Positions 35,291 through 46,139 of a stretch of 64,000 nucleotides of DNA are shown here, piece after piece. The position numbers and the translations under genes were made by a program. The notes below the pieces were generated by a model. The model did not search any database. It was given only the letters and a program-made list of their open reading frames with translations, and was not told the DNA's origin. The DNA is taken from assembly GCF_023065955.2 (NCBI RefSeq), contig NW_026622963.1, forward strand, positions 6,393,001-6,457,000, written 5' to 3'. The stretch's first letter is position 1. Every line of letters begins with the position of its first letter. The stretch comes from Ursus arctos. Its lineage: Eukaryota > Chordata > Mammalia > Carnivora > Ursidae.

Positions 35291-37536
35291 ACAGGTGGCC
35301 AGCAAAGCCGCAATAGCGTGACAAGAGTGATTTCTTCATTTTGTATCATCCGTGCCGGCAGAGTGCTGGCCCGTGCTAAGAGTTTGATAGACAGCTGAGG
35401 GGCACGAGAGCGCACGCACCACCTGCCTTAAACGGAGTCGGTTCCCCTTTCCAAGGAGCAAGCAGGGATCCTAGCGCTACCATCTAGTCACTGAGCCCTA
35501 ATTCTTGAAAACCGGAAATTCCGATGACGTGTACTGTCATTTTTTAACTACAGAAGGAGCATCTGCTCTCCAAGGCAGATTTAGAAACTATAAACCATAT
35601 TAACTTTTTGATTAATTTCTTTCTCCCTCAATATAGAATGTATGTTCAGAATATTCCTCCATTCATGCCTGTACGTAGCGTGCCTACACACAGCCCACAG
35701 ATCTTTACTACATAATTGGGTCAACAGCATCTTCAGTTTCAACTGAACATATTTCTGTCATTAAAACTCTTCGGAAATACCTTTTATAGTCAGGGCAGTA
35801 TGTTCCACTGCACGTAGGTTACCTGATTTGCTGGTGCATCCCCCTCTCACTGCCCCTGTAGGTTGCCTCTGGGTCTGGGGACTGGCTTCGGGGATCCCTG
35901 AGCCTGTGCTCCCCATGTGGGGCTCAGGAGTCCTTCCCCGGCTACCTGCTTCTCTCCCCTTTGCCCTGCCCACTCTCCTTACCTGCAAACGCCCCTCTTC
36001 CAGTTACCTTGCTCAGACTCCACGAGCAGCCCCCCCACCCCCACCCTGCGCCCCACCGCAGGGCCACGTCACCTGGGTTCCCATGTTCTCCCCACCAGCT
36101 GGTTTCCAGAACTGCACCTCTCCACCAGTCCTGGAGGCCATGCTGGTTGTTCCTGGCTCTCTCCTGCCCTCTCCTGCCCGCTTGCGACAGGTCTGGCAGC
36201 GGGCTTAACTCCCACAGTGCAGGAATGAACTGGGAAAGGACAGGCCCAGCCAACATGACGACATTTGACATATTTCATTGTAAAGTCCCAAACTTACTTC
36301 GTTTTCAGTTATCTGCATATTCACACTACAAGAGGCCTGATCTCATGGCCTCTGAAAATAGTCCCAAAGGCTTTACTTGGTAATAAGCCCAGGAAGAATC
36401 AATAATGGAGTTTGGTTGTCAAAAAATAGAAGGTGACTGCCATTTCCAGCCAGGAAATGGCCTTTCTTTTTGGCTCAGGACCGACAGGGGGATGTCATGG
36501 GAAGGCGGTTTCAGGTCAAAATAAGGAAAAAGCTTTGTAATGGGAGTTGTCCTCCAATGAAATGGACTGGCAGTAAGTGGCCCAGAGCTGGTGATGTTTA
36601 AGGGAAGATGGGATTCCCTAGGCCTCCAAAATTTTACTGCTACCCCCGCACACTCATCACACACACTCTGTAAGTGACTAAGAGAGAGAGAGAACACTCA
36701 AACATCTGTGGAAAGTGTGAGCTCTGGTGAACCTTCATTAAGCAGCCCATGCCCTGGAGTCACTGGGGCCCAGAGGCCTTCCAAGACCAAGTGAGGTCCC
36801 GGCTGTTCCCCCGAGGCCCGTCCAGAGCAAGCCCCAGGCAGGCTTTGCACCAGCTGCTTGGCAGAGTGGGGCGCCTCCAGTCTCATTCACGAGGACAATC
36901 ATGGGGCAGGGTGGGGCACCGTGTCCTCCACTCACCCTGGCCCTGGCAAGCAGAGCTCACAGGCCCCACGTCCCCTCCCCGTCGGCTCCGGGATGCTTGG
37001 CGGCTGTCACAGCACAGGCTGTGCTCGAAGCCACGGCGACTCCAACAGACATGTGCCTGTCGTTCATTCAACGCACATTTCCTTCCTCTAGGCCTGTTGT
37101 ATAGGACCGTCTGCCAGGTGGTCCCGCAGTGCCTGAGAGGACGGCTCCATTTCCCTTGCGGAGTGGGATCAAGAGAGCAAAATCTTGGAGGGCCGAGGCA
37201 GAGGGTGTGTGAAAGACTCTATCTGCCAGATTAAAAAAAGAGCATGTGCAAAAGCAGGGAGGCGGGCTTGGGACAGGTTGTTGGGAAAGAAAGCATTCAA
37301 TATGGCGAGTGGCTGCCTGGCTGGGGCCGAGGTGGGCAAGACGTGAGGCTGGAGGGGCAGACGGGGCTCTCAGTGAGAACAGCCGTGCTAACGAACTTGG
37401 ATGGCAATCTGAAGGCCACGGGGAGCCCCTGACAGCAGTATGAAAAGCCTGAAGAATTCAAGGACTCTGAGGTGAGTGGTTCCTTCTAAGGGTGAAGGAC
37501 TATCTGCAAGGATGAAAAGCTTTGATCCCTACATTC
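35291..37536. other. Intergenic, no gene recognised
   Basis: Two GC-rich stretches (35830-36230 and 36740-37110) with many overlapping frames on both strands. An AG run lies at about 36682. No conserved domain, repeat or promoter that I can defend. Confidence 0.5.
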
Positions 37537-37659
37537 TCCCTTTTTTTTAAAAAAAGTAGGCTCCATGCCCAGGGGGGCTTGAACTCATGACCCTGAGATC
37601 AAGACCTGAGCTGAGATCAAGAGTTGGACACTTAACCAACTGAACCACCCAGGCGCCCC
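37537..37659 (-). mobile_element. Old, shortened SINEC, antisense
   Basis: T-run, CTTGAACTCATGACCCTGAG, ATCAAGAGTTGGACACTTAAC and GAACCACCCAGGCGCCCC. ATCCCTACATTC flanks it on both sides (about 37525-37536 and from 37661). The TC-rich body is missing. Confidence 0.85.
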
Positions 37660-39885
37660 AATCCCTACATTCCCGAACTCCTGGGCTCAGCTCACCAGCA
37701 GTGACCAACCGGAGACATCATACAGCGCCGAATGGAGAGGGTGATGCTTTGTTCTCACTGAAACACATTTGGGTTTGCTTCCTCTGCCCATGGTGCTTCT
37801 GCCCGCATAGCCATCCTGACACTCACCTTCTACACGGACTTCATATCAAAGACCACCGCGATCGCTTCCAAGGAACTCATTTTTCTGCAAAATTAGAAAA
37901 TTGGTTGATGGTCTTCCTTCGTTAGTTTTTACCATGTACCAAATCACCCAGGGGCCGTTGGCCTAACAGAAAGGTGTGGTCACCTACTGAAAACTCCAGT
38001 TCCAGCATCGTTGGAGACACAGCACCTTTGAGGTGCAGGTGCTGATCCACAGTATGCAAGACATATATCTGTGTCTTGAACCAGGACTGATGCACGGTGC
38101 CCAGGACCAAGCAGTGGATACGGAACCAGCGATGCTGGTCAGTATCACATTGGTACTGACCTAGTCACAGAATGGTTGCTTCCCACCCCTCTCACGCAGA
38201 GCGCTTTTGGTGGAAAGCTTTCAGTCTTGAAGGAAGAATGCTTCCATCAGGAGACAAAACATGGCTTCGAATACTTGGCCATTTCACCTCCTCATGCTAC
38301 CCTGGTGGTGTAACCGAGCTACTGCCTAATGCAGGAGGAGAAAAGGAAATTTGGATCGGAGAAGATTCCACGGGACTCCCCTTGACACTGTTAGGATCAG
38401 TGGTCAAAACGAACGGCAACCACAGCCAGTGGTAGGATTGTGGTATTTGCCCGTTTCCTTAGAGTAAAAACTCCTACCGTGGCCGATTTCGAACTATCAA
38501 TATGACATTACCGCATTAGGAATGTGTAAGTGGGAAAAGACGAACAGTAGTGCACCATTAGATGGCAATTCTACCACGTATATGAAAGATAGAAATGATC
38601 CCTGAAGGATGGGGAGTCGTCAAATAATTAGAAAGTGAAGAGTCTGGGGTATTTATTACATTGTTTTTAACATTATTTAATTGTGATTTTATATAATTTA
38701 ATTCTTAATAATGGCCCTTTTTAACAAGTGATCCCCTCCATTGCTGAAAACTTACCAGTCTACTCTCACAAGGCAGGACAAGGTAAATCCAGCATGCCGC
38801 TGATAAGCAATTCCCTAGAAAAACGGTCATTAGCCTCAGACCCCTCGGGAATGGAAGTCTGGATCACCTTCCTGGTTAAATAATCCAAGCAAGGCTCTGG
38901 CTGAAGGCACAGGGAATCTTAAATATTGTGGAGGAGAAAAGTCACAAACACCAACTCTGGCCTTGGGTCCATTTGCAAAAACTAAGGCTAGAGTGGGTAC
39001 CCATTTTTTCTTCCAGTCCACGTATGCATGTGGGTTGTAATTCATTTCCTTGTCTTTGCTCCATTGTCCCCAGCTGGGTAGTTAACTCTACAGGTTAGTC
39101 TCTAGGTCAGGTCAACAGCAGGGGAACAGCAGGCTACCCCAGATGGTAAAGGAGAGAGAGAGAGGGTATACTCCTCCATCATTGGTATTCCTTCCAGATC
39201 AGGACGATGAAACAGGAATCAACCAAGTTGGGGGGGGGGGGACTTTAGAATCATTGCACCCGTTCTAGAATTCCTTCCTGCTGCAGAATCCAGAATCGTT
39301 CCCTTGGTATTTAAGCTGGAGCTGACACCTGTCCCAAATGGCACCATATGGCAGCCAGGACCTGGACCCAGGTGAGTCATGCAGTGGGGTGGGGGGGGGG
39401 GTTGCTCACAATTGCCACCCAGCCAACTGCTACCTCGCCTGTTACGTAATTTGTTTCCCAGTTTGTTTCCCGTCATGCAGCTTGCATCTTATATGGCTTG
39501 ACTTTGCTTGGAAAATGTATTTACATTGAGTATACAATAGTATACATAGTAATTACATAGTATTACCACAGGGTAATGGTATCGGACACCAAAGGGAAGT
39601 TAGCGGATACTCGTGTTCTGCTTGTTTGATTTTTGGCTTCCCAGAATTTGAGCCCATTTCTAGAATTGGGAAATTCCACCCTATGAGTCTTAGACTGAGA
39701 CGGTGCTGATGACGCCCAGAACCCACTTTCCAGTCTCCCTCCCATTTCGCACAGGCAGGTGCAGACAGGACCAGGCACTTCGTGATAATGACAGTGGCAT
39801 CTACACTGAACCAATTCTACAACATGGTTTGGCAGCATAGGCTTTGCACTTTGTCTTTCCCTCTTTCCAGTGATTCTATGAGCTT

Positions 39886-39887
<2 letters not shown>
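37660..39887. other. Intergenic, no gene recognised
   Basis: Unique-looking sequence. Has G runs at 39230-39241 and 39392-39401 and a short AG run near 39154. Short frames only. Confidence 0.5.
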
Positions 39888-39934
<47 letters not shown>

Positions 39935-39940
39935 TATATT
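39888..39940. repeat. (TA)n microsatellite with a CA tail
   Basis: About 38 bases of pure TA followed by CACACACATATAT. It produces spurious Ile-Tyr repeat peptides on both strands. Confidence 0.95.
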
Positions 39941-40002
39941 TTCAATAAATTATGTTTATTCTTCAATCAGGCAACTGGTCTTATAACTAAAATTCTTGGT
40001 GG

Positions 40003-40031
40003 AAAAATTTCAAAAAAATAAAAAATTAAAA

Positions 40032-40072
<41 letters not shown>
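40003..40072 (+). mobile_element. Retrotransposon tail-only insertion with (AAAT)n
   Basis: A-rich start, then 12 or so AAAT units ending AAAATCC. AAAATTCTTGGTGGA (from about 39988) and AAAATCCTTGGTGGA (from about 40073) flank it like a target duplication. Only the SINE-type tail seems to have been copied. Confidence 0.6.
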
Positions 40073-40074
<2 letters not shown>

Positions 40075-40088
40075 AATCCTTGGTGGAT

Positions 40089-40800
40089 ACTATATACAGA
40101 ATTTCTAAGGGGAAGTAGCAGAATCGCATTCTAACTCTCAGACTAGTGGCCCAGGATGTAGGGCCACCCCCCAACAGAGTTCTGGGTCGAAGTGGAATGA
40201 TGAGCCACTTTGAGCTACTGTGGAATCTTTTTTGAATGAGTCCGCTTCCAGCATCAATTTGCTACTTCCCTTGGTGAGCTCTGTGAACTCTCTGGCTTTA
40301 ACCTCTCCTTCTTTCATATGGCTTGTCTCCCAGCCACAAATGTAGAGGCGGGAGAGAAGCTCTTATATCCGCAGCGGCATGCTTCTCCCCTCTCTTAGTT
40401 AATGCACACGGACTGACTGCGTAACACCAGTGGTGAGGGGTTCATAGACGTGCATGCAAGCACACGTACAGCTCAACCACACAGTGTCAGAAAAAGCAAC
40501 CTGAAATCCACAATTCAGAGAAAACAGTAAGAGCATGATTGGTCCAAATGCCAAGACAAACCAACAATTGCTCCAGGAATAGAACCTCATAAAACTTTAA
40601 TGCTGAGAAGTACTTTTGTAATAATCAAAGCATCTCTTTTCCATTCAGGTCTAGATACTGGAGTTAAGGTATTTATCCAAGGTCATATCAATCATCAGGA
40701 GTGTACCCAGTACCCAGCACCAAATCTTACTTATATCTGTACATTTCACAAAACTGTCTACATTTTCATCATTGAATGTGTTAGATATTACCTAATGTGG
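40089..40800. other. Intergenic, with a possible MIR remnant
   Basis: About 40650-40740 (GGTATTTATCCAAGGTCATAT and beyond) resembles a MIR in minus orientation. Otherwise nothing is recognised. Confidence 0.45.
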
Positions 40801-40993
40801 GGGCACCTGGGTGGCACAGCGGTTAAGTGTCTGCCTTTGGCTCAGGGCGTGATCCCGGCATTGTGGGATCGAGCCCCACTTCAGGCTCCTCTGCTGGGAG
40901 CCTGCTTCCTCCTCTTCCACTCCCCCTGCTTGTGTTCCCTCTCTCGCTGGCTATCTCTGTCGAATAAATAAATAAAATCTTTAAAAAAAAAAA
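40801..40993 (+). mobile_element. SINEC, young subfamily
   Basis: Complete copy with CGTGATCCCGGCATTGTGGG. A perfect 18-base target duplication AGATATTACCTAATGTGG lies at 40783-40800 and 40994-41011. Confidence 0.97.
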
Positions 40994-41011
40994 AGATATT
41001 ACCTAATGTGG

Positions 41012-41634
41012 TCACACACACACTGACACAGTGTCCAGTCGGATGGAGAGACTTTCTACACAAAGGTAAGCCCAACTTGCAACTGAGCCCACTAATCTTT
41101 TAAAGACACCCCTCACTTAATTTACAGTTAATTTCTCTCCCAGGACATGAAACTCTCCTTCTACAAAGTGCTGTTTTAGAAGGTTCTCAGCAGGCTTTGC
41201 ACTTTGGAAATTTTACTGGGCTAGGTTTTCCACCACGGGCCCTGGTCCTCCTGCTGACCGTCATAGCCATGGCAAAAATTGGGCCATCCAAGCTCTTGAA
41301 TACATCCCAATCCCAGCACAGAAGAGAAAGGATTGATATGGACCAATGTTTTCAATGTAACACAAAAACGACAGAAAAGGCCCTTTGATTCACCCAGGTC
41401 CTAAGGGCGCTGTCCTCTGGATTAGAGAAGTACTTGGCGGGGGGCGGGGGGGGGGGGGTGGAGAAAACCCTAACAGACTAGTTTTCCTTTGGCCTTTAGA
41501 AAGCTCAGAGTTGATTTTGCAGGCTAAGTGTAGTTATAATATGAGGACTTTACTCCTACCTTTATCTGAACCCTCGATTTCCTCATATAATTACTTTTAC
41601 TGTCATATGTTTCCGTAAGTCATTGCTTCCTTTT
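41012..41634. other. Intergenic, with a long G run
   Basis: The plus strand at 41438-41461 is GGCGGGGGGC followed by an unbroken G run of a dozen or more. No gene or named repeat. Confidence 0.5.
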
Positions 41635-42110
41635 CTGAAGAACAAAGTGAATTTGTTTTTATGATTTTAACATTGTGAAATAATCACAGAGTCACCAAAA
41701 GTTTTAAAGATATACAGAGAGGTTTGCTCACTGTTTACTAGTTTCCTCCAGCAGTTACACTTTATGTAAATAAAGTATCCAGCCCAGGAACTTGATGCTG
41801 GTACAATGTGTGTATAGTTCCAGCCAGGTTATCCTGTGTGTAGACCTGTGTAACTATGTAACTTCCACTGAGGTCAACACCCAGAACATTCCACCCCCAC
41901 AGAGACCTCCTTTGTGCCATACCTTTCTAATCACTTCCCCACTCCTAACCCCAAGCCCTGGCAACTGCTATTCTGTTCTCCATTGCTGTAATTTCGTCAT
42001 TCTGAGAATATTATATAAGTGGGTTCATGCAGTATGGGAAAGTGAATATATTATTGAAGTACATTTATTTGTTCACTCATCTCTTCTTCTCTAGATCATT
42101 TTCATTTGCT
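41635..42110 (-). mobile_element. Old L1 3' UTR, antisense
   Basis: ACATTCCACCCCCACAGAGA, CTGGCAACTGCTATTCTGTTC, TCATTCTGAGAATATTATATA and AGTGGGTTCATGCAGTATGG are reversed L1 3' UTR phrases. Confidence 0.7.
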
Positions 42111-42149
42111 ATTTTATTCATACATTCACTTCTTCAAGTGGAAATTCTG

Positions 42150-42560
42150 GGCTGAGGCAGCCACTGCTGGAGAAATTCAAAGTATTCTGAGTACCCCTAA
42201 GTCCCATAGTTTATAATTTGGTTTAGGAGATAAAAGCCAGTAAAACGGATGTTGGACTTCTGGCTTCCAAAACTGTAAGAGAAAAAATTTCTGGGTTTTT
42301 TTTTTTTTTTTAAGATTTTATTTGACAGAGAGAGAGAGAGTGAACACAAGCAGGGGGTGCAGCAGAGGGAGAGGGAGAAGCAGGCTCCCCGCTGAGCAGG
42401 GAGCCCAATGTGGGGCTTGATCCCAGGACCCTGAGATCACAACCTGAGCCGAAGGCAGACGCTTCCTCGACTGAGCCCCCAGGCGCCCCAATTTCTGTTG
42501 TTTTAAGCCACTGCACTCACATTAATTTGTTACAGCAGCCCTAGCAAACTGATACCTGCC
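42150..42560 (+). mobile_element. MLT1-type LTR 3' part, split by a SINE
   Basis: GACTTCTGGCTTCCAAAACTG before, and TTTCTGTTGTTTTAAGCCAC and CAGCCCTAGCAAACTGATAC after, the SINE at 42296. Together they form the 3' end of an MLT1 LTR. The left boundary is uncertain. Confidence 0.75.
42296..42488 (-). mobile_element. SINEC inserted in the MLT1 LTR, antisense
   Basis: AAGATTTTATTTGACAGAGAG, CTTGATCCCAGGACCCTGAG and GAGCCCCCAGGCGCCCC. AATTTCTG is present on both sides (about 42287 and 42489), and the LTR reads through when the SINE is left out. Confidence 0.95.
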
Positions 42561-42656
42561 CCATCGACTAGCACAGAGCCTTCCGGATACATGGCAAGTA
42601 CTCAAGAAATGTTTTACGAACATCTTGAGTTCAGAATAAAAGGAGAGACTCTTCCA

Positions 42657-42852
42657 GGGGCACCTGGGTGGTTCAGTTGGGTAAGCGTCTGCCTTCAGCT
42701 CAGGTCATGATCTCAGGGTCCTAGGATCGAGTCCTGCATCGGGCTCCCTGCTCAGCGAGTAGCCTGCTTCTCCTTCTCCCTCTGCCCTTCTCCCTGCCTG
42801 TGCTCTCTCTCTCTCTCTCAAATAAATAAATAAAATCTTAAAAAAAAAAAAA
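42657..42852 (+). mobile_element. SINEC, CAGGGTCCTAGG subfamily
   Basis: GGGGCACCTGGGTGGTTCAG head to AATAAATAAATAAAATCTT tail. The target duplication AGGAGAGACTCTTCCA / AGGAAAGACTCTTCCA lies at 42641-42656 and from 42853. Confidence 0.95.
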
Positions 42853-42868
42853 GGAAAGACTCTTCCAA

Positions 42869-43849
42869 AAAACGGGGATTCCTGGGAGTCTTCATGGATA
42901 TAGGGTTGTTCCTTGAAGAATTAGGTGAATGAATTATAATGGCAAGAAATAGAGTAGGAGATCATTTCAAGTGGTGGGATAAAATGGGCAAAGCAAGGAG
43001 GCAGGCAGGTCCAGGACGATGAGGGCAATGACATGGGCCCAGTTTAGCTGGGATAGAAGATACAGATGCCCTGGCTCCCTCATTTGCCAGCCCATGTATG
43101 GGTTTTCGTTTGCTTTCCTCCAATATGATCAATTCTACCAATGTGGGAAACGTGTACAGATTCTCCTTCGAAGACTGCACGTAAGCAGGGGTATTCTGTG
43201 GTGTACTATAGAAATCCAAACAAGTCCCCTTGACTCCCCTGCAAGGAGGCTATTTGGAACCTAGTAGGGTAGAAAGAAACTTTTCCCTCCTCTGGGAACT
43301 GGCTCTCTAAATTACCGACCAACTGTTTATGATTGTTTAGCTAGCGTACGGTAATGGTTCTAAGGCACAAAGTCCATTCATCAGCTTCGTGTGGATGTGG
43401 TAATTTACATAGCAAACCGAGAGACTTGTCCTCTGTCTCCGAGGACCCTAATACTCACTTCACTCCCGGCATCCAAGAAGAAAATATAGTCAATCCTATT
43501 TTATCCAGTATTCTGCTCAGACTCTGTTAATGAGCATGTCAGTGTATCTGCAGCATAATGGTAATTAGTGTGTGGTGTGGCTGATGACCCTGAGATACCA
43601 TAAGGTCTTGACAGGCCTTATGAATTCTCAAAGTCAAAATCAAATTACTTCAATACGATCACTTATTTACAAGAATTCTGCATTAACCAGAACATTCCAT
43701 TCCCTCCCCACATTAAAGAACAGAGTTTTCCATAATGGCAATCCCCAGCTGATAGGTTCCCCCAAATCCCTGCTTATTTACCCAAGATTGTCTTCTTTTT
43801 CCCCTCCAAGAGCAATTGCAGAAAGATCTGGAACTTGAGGGAACATATA
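42869..43849. other. Intergenic, no gene recognised
   Basis: No named repeat. Two opposed frames at 42962-43264 and 43572-43931 have no recognisable features. Confidence 0.5.
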
Positions 43850-44665
43850 GATTCTGAAGAGGAGGTAAGAGGTAGACCAACGGAACAGAACAAAGAGTCA
43901 AAAAAACCAGCCCCAGATAGGAATTTAGCACATTCCCAAGGTGGCATGAGAAATCAGTAGCGAAAACACAAATTATTGCATTGAAGATAAAAGATAATTA
44001 AATTAATCAAACTGGATAGTAATATAAACAATAATTAAACTGAATCTCTACCTCACGTGATTCCGTACAACGAATTCCGAGTGGATTATTTGTTTAATAT
44101 AACCAATGATACCATAAAAGCACTAGATAAAATGTGTAGCTATATGTTGGCAAAGATGTTTAAGGCATGACCCCAAGGCCAAAACCACAAAAGATGGCCA
44201 AATCTGTACACAAAATTTAAACTTCTGAATGGGAGAAAAAACAAAGTTAAAGCACAACTGACAAAATTTAAGCGAAAAAACTGTCAACCTACACAGCAAA
44301 GAGTTAACAGCTTTTTGTAGGTGATCCTTTCATTAGCTACAGGGGTTAAAAGCAATTGCTGCCTACACGGTCCAATTCAACTAACCACTCAACCCTAGGC
44401 TCTTAAGATGAGGGTAAGAAGCCTATTTATTGAATTCCCTGGACAAGGAAGAAGTTGACCCCCTAAAAATCCTGTATCATTATTTTTCTACAGCACCGTC
44501 TTCCTTGGACTGGATGCATACAATGGTATTAGAAAAGATACTTTACCAAAGCATTAACAATATTTATATCTGGGTTTGGGGCGAATTATGTTCTCCTTTT
44601 TCCTGACTGTATTTTCTATGTTTCTAAATTGAATATACTTTGCTTTGGAGATAAGGGGGGAAAGT
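43850..44665 (+). mobile_element. Old L1 3' part, plus strand
   Basis: GGTAGACCAACGGAACAGAAC, AATCTCTACCTCACGTGATTC and TTTAAGGCATGACCCCAAGG recall L1 ORF2-end sequence; TTCCTGACTGTATTTTCTATG near the end fits a 3' UTR. Heavily diverged. Confidence 0.65.
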
Positions 44666-45120
44666 TTATATCGGCTCAAGTTCTTAATTGCAAGAAACAG
44701 AAACCAATCTTGGCTGTTTTAACCAAACAGGGGATTTATTATTTATTATGAATGTACTAGGTAGCTCACTGAATTATAGAGAAGGCGGGAGACCAGGCTT
44801 GGGCCCAAGCAGGCAGAAAGCTTCCAAATCATACTCCAAAGTCTGTCTGGGGAGAACTAAGCAGCTGTCCCAACCAAGCAATAGATGCTAATCTTTGGGC
44901 CACCTCCATCTCTGCACCAGGAACTTGATCTTGGAGCGAACCCAACTGTCCCTGCTACTAGAAAGGCATCACCTCTGCCTCTTACTGTCACTTACTGCCC
45001 CAAAGTCAAGGGCACAGTTAGCAAAATGACCTGGCCTGGGTCATGTGCCTCCATCCCGAGATGTCAGGGTAAAGCAAATATCTGGCATTTTTAGTCTCTC
45101 TAGTGGGTGGACATCTCTTC
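44666..45120. mobile_element. Ancient interspersed repeat, family uncertain
   Basis: TTAATTGCAAGAAACAGAAAC, GGGGATTTATTATTTATTATG and CTGGCCTGGGTCATGTGCC form the order of a well-known old dispersed mammalian repeat whose name I cannot fix. Confidence 0.4.
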
Positions 45121-46139
45121 TCTTCATCTCATTAAGGCTCATGAGACAGACAATTCCCTAAACATAGAAAGACAGTTCATAGGCTGGGTGGTCAAGAGAA
45201 CAGTAAATGTCCACTTCTTAATATGCTTTAAAGAAGAGATTTTCATCAAAAATACAGGGGACTCTGTGAAAAGAAGTAATAGTTTAGAGGGAATTGTGAA
45301 GATGGGGCGAGCATAATTCAAGCAAGGATGAAGGCCTCTTCCACCTACTACAAATTCTCTTCCTCTCCCCTTAAAATGTGATTTCTCCTTAATTTTATTA
45401 TTCCCCAGAAATTCTCTAATTAGTACATTACTGGGAGTTAGGCATGCTTTTTTAAAGTAAAAAATTCATTTACAATAGTTACCCGGTTATCAATAATGTA
45501 CAAAGTGTGAATTAATTTGATCATACTGTTTTTTAATACCTGCCTCAAAAACTGGCCCCGTTTCCTATCTTGGAACGGAGGGGAGGCAGATGAAAAGAAA
45601 CAGGAGCACGCAGCAGGCCTGGATGAGGGGGGGTGCCGAAGGAGGACTTAGGGTATGGTGACAGCAGAGGAGGCCTGAAGGGACACAGGGAATAAATGCA
45701 GAGGGAGCAGAAAGGAAAGCAAAAAATACCGGAGACACACTTCTACTTTAGAAATTTGCTTGCAACACCCGGGGATCAAGAATAAGACGAGAGGAAAAAA
45801 TCTTCATGGATTCAAATGGACCCCAAATGTGGGCTATTATTGCTGACTCAGTCCTCTCACAGGCTACAGACTATTCCAAACTAAAAAGGTTATCCCAAAC
45901 CAGCTTCCGTTTCTTATAGTTCGGTCTGATGGAAGCACTTAGTAAGACGTGCTGTCCATCCCACCGCGTGGGACCCGGAGGGCACGCACACTCTGCTTTG
46001 AGAGGAACACCTCGGGCTGTGCTGGCCCCGTGGGGGGAAAGGCCGGCCGGCTTGAGGACCAGGGCCACGGTGCTCTTTGGAACGGGTGCTGTGCCTCATA
46101 TCCGTGACGCTCAGCCCTTGCGCCCGCTGCTGGGAAGTT
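45121..46139. other. Intergenic, no gene recognised
   Basis: Mixed composition. 45950-46130 is GC- and CpG-richer than its surroundings but short, with no promoter elements I can defend. Confidence 0.45.

Noticed and set aside
36749..37234. 161-codon plus-strand ORF
   Set aside because: GC-rich stretch with simultaneous frames on both strands; protein is low-information Arg/Pro/Leu-rich.
39563..39931. Ile-Tyr repeat peptides
   Set aside because: Produced by the (TA)n microsatellite.
45950..46130. Possible CpG island/promoter
   Set aside because: Too short and without initiator or transcript evidence.
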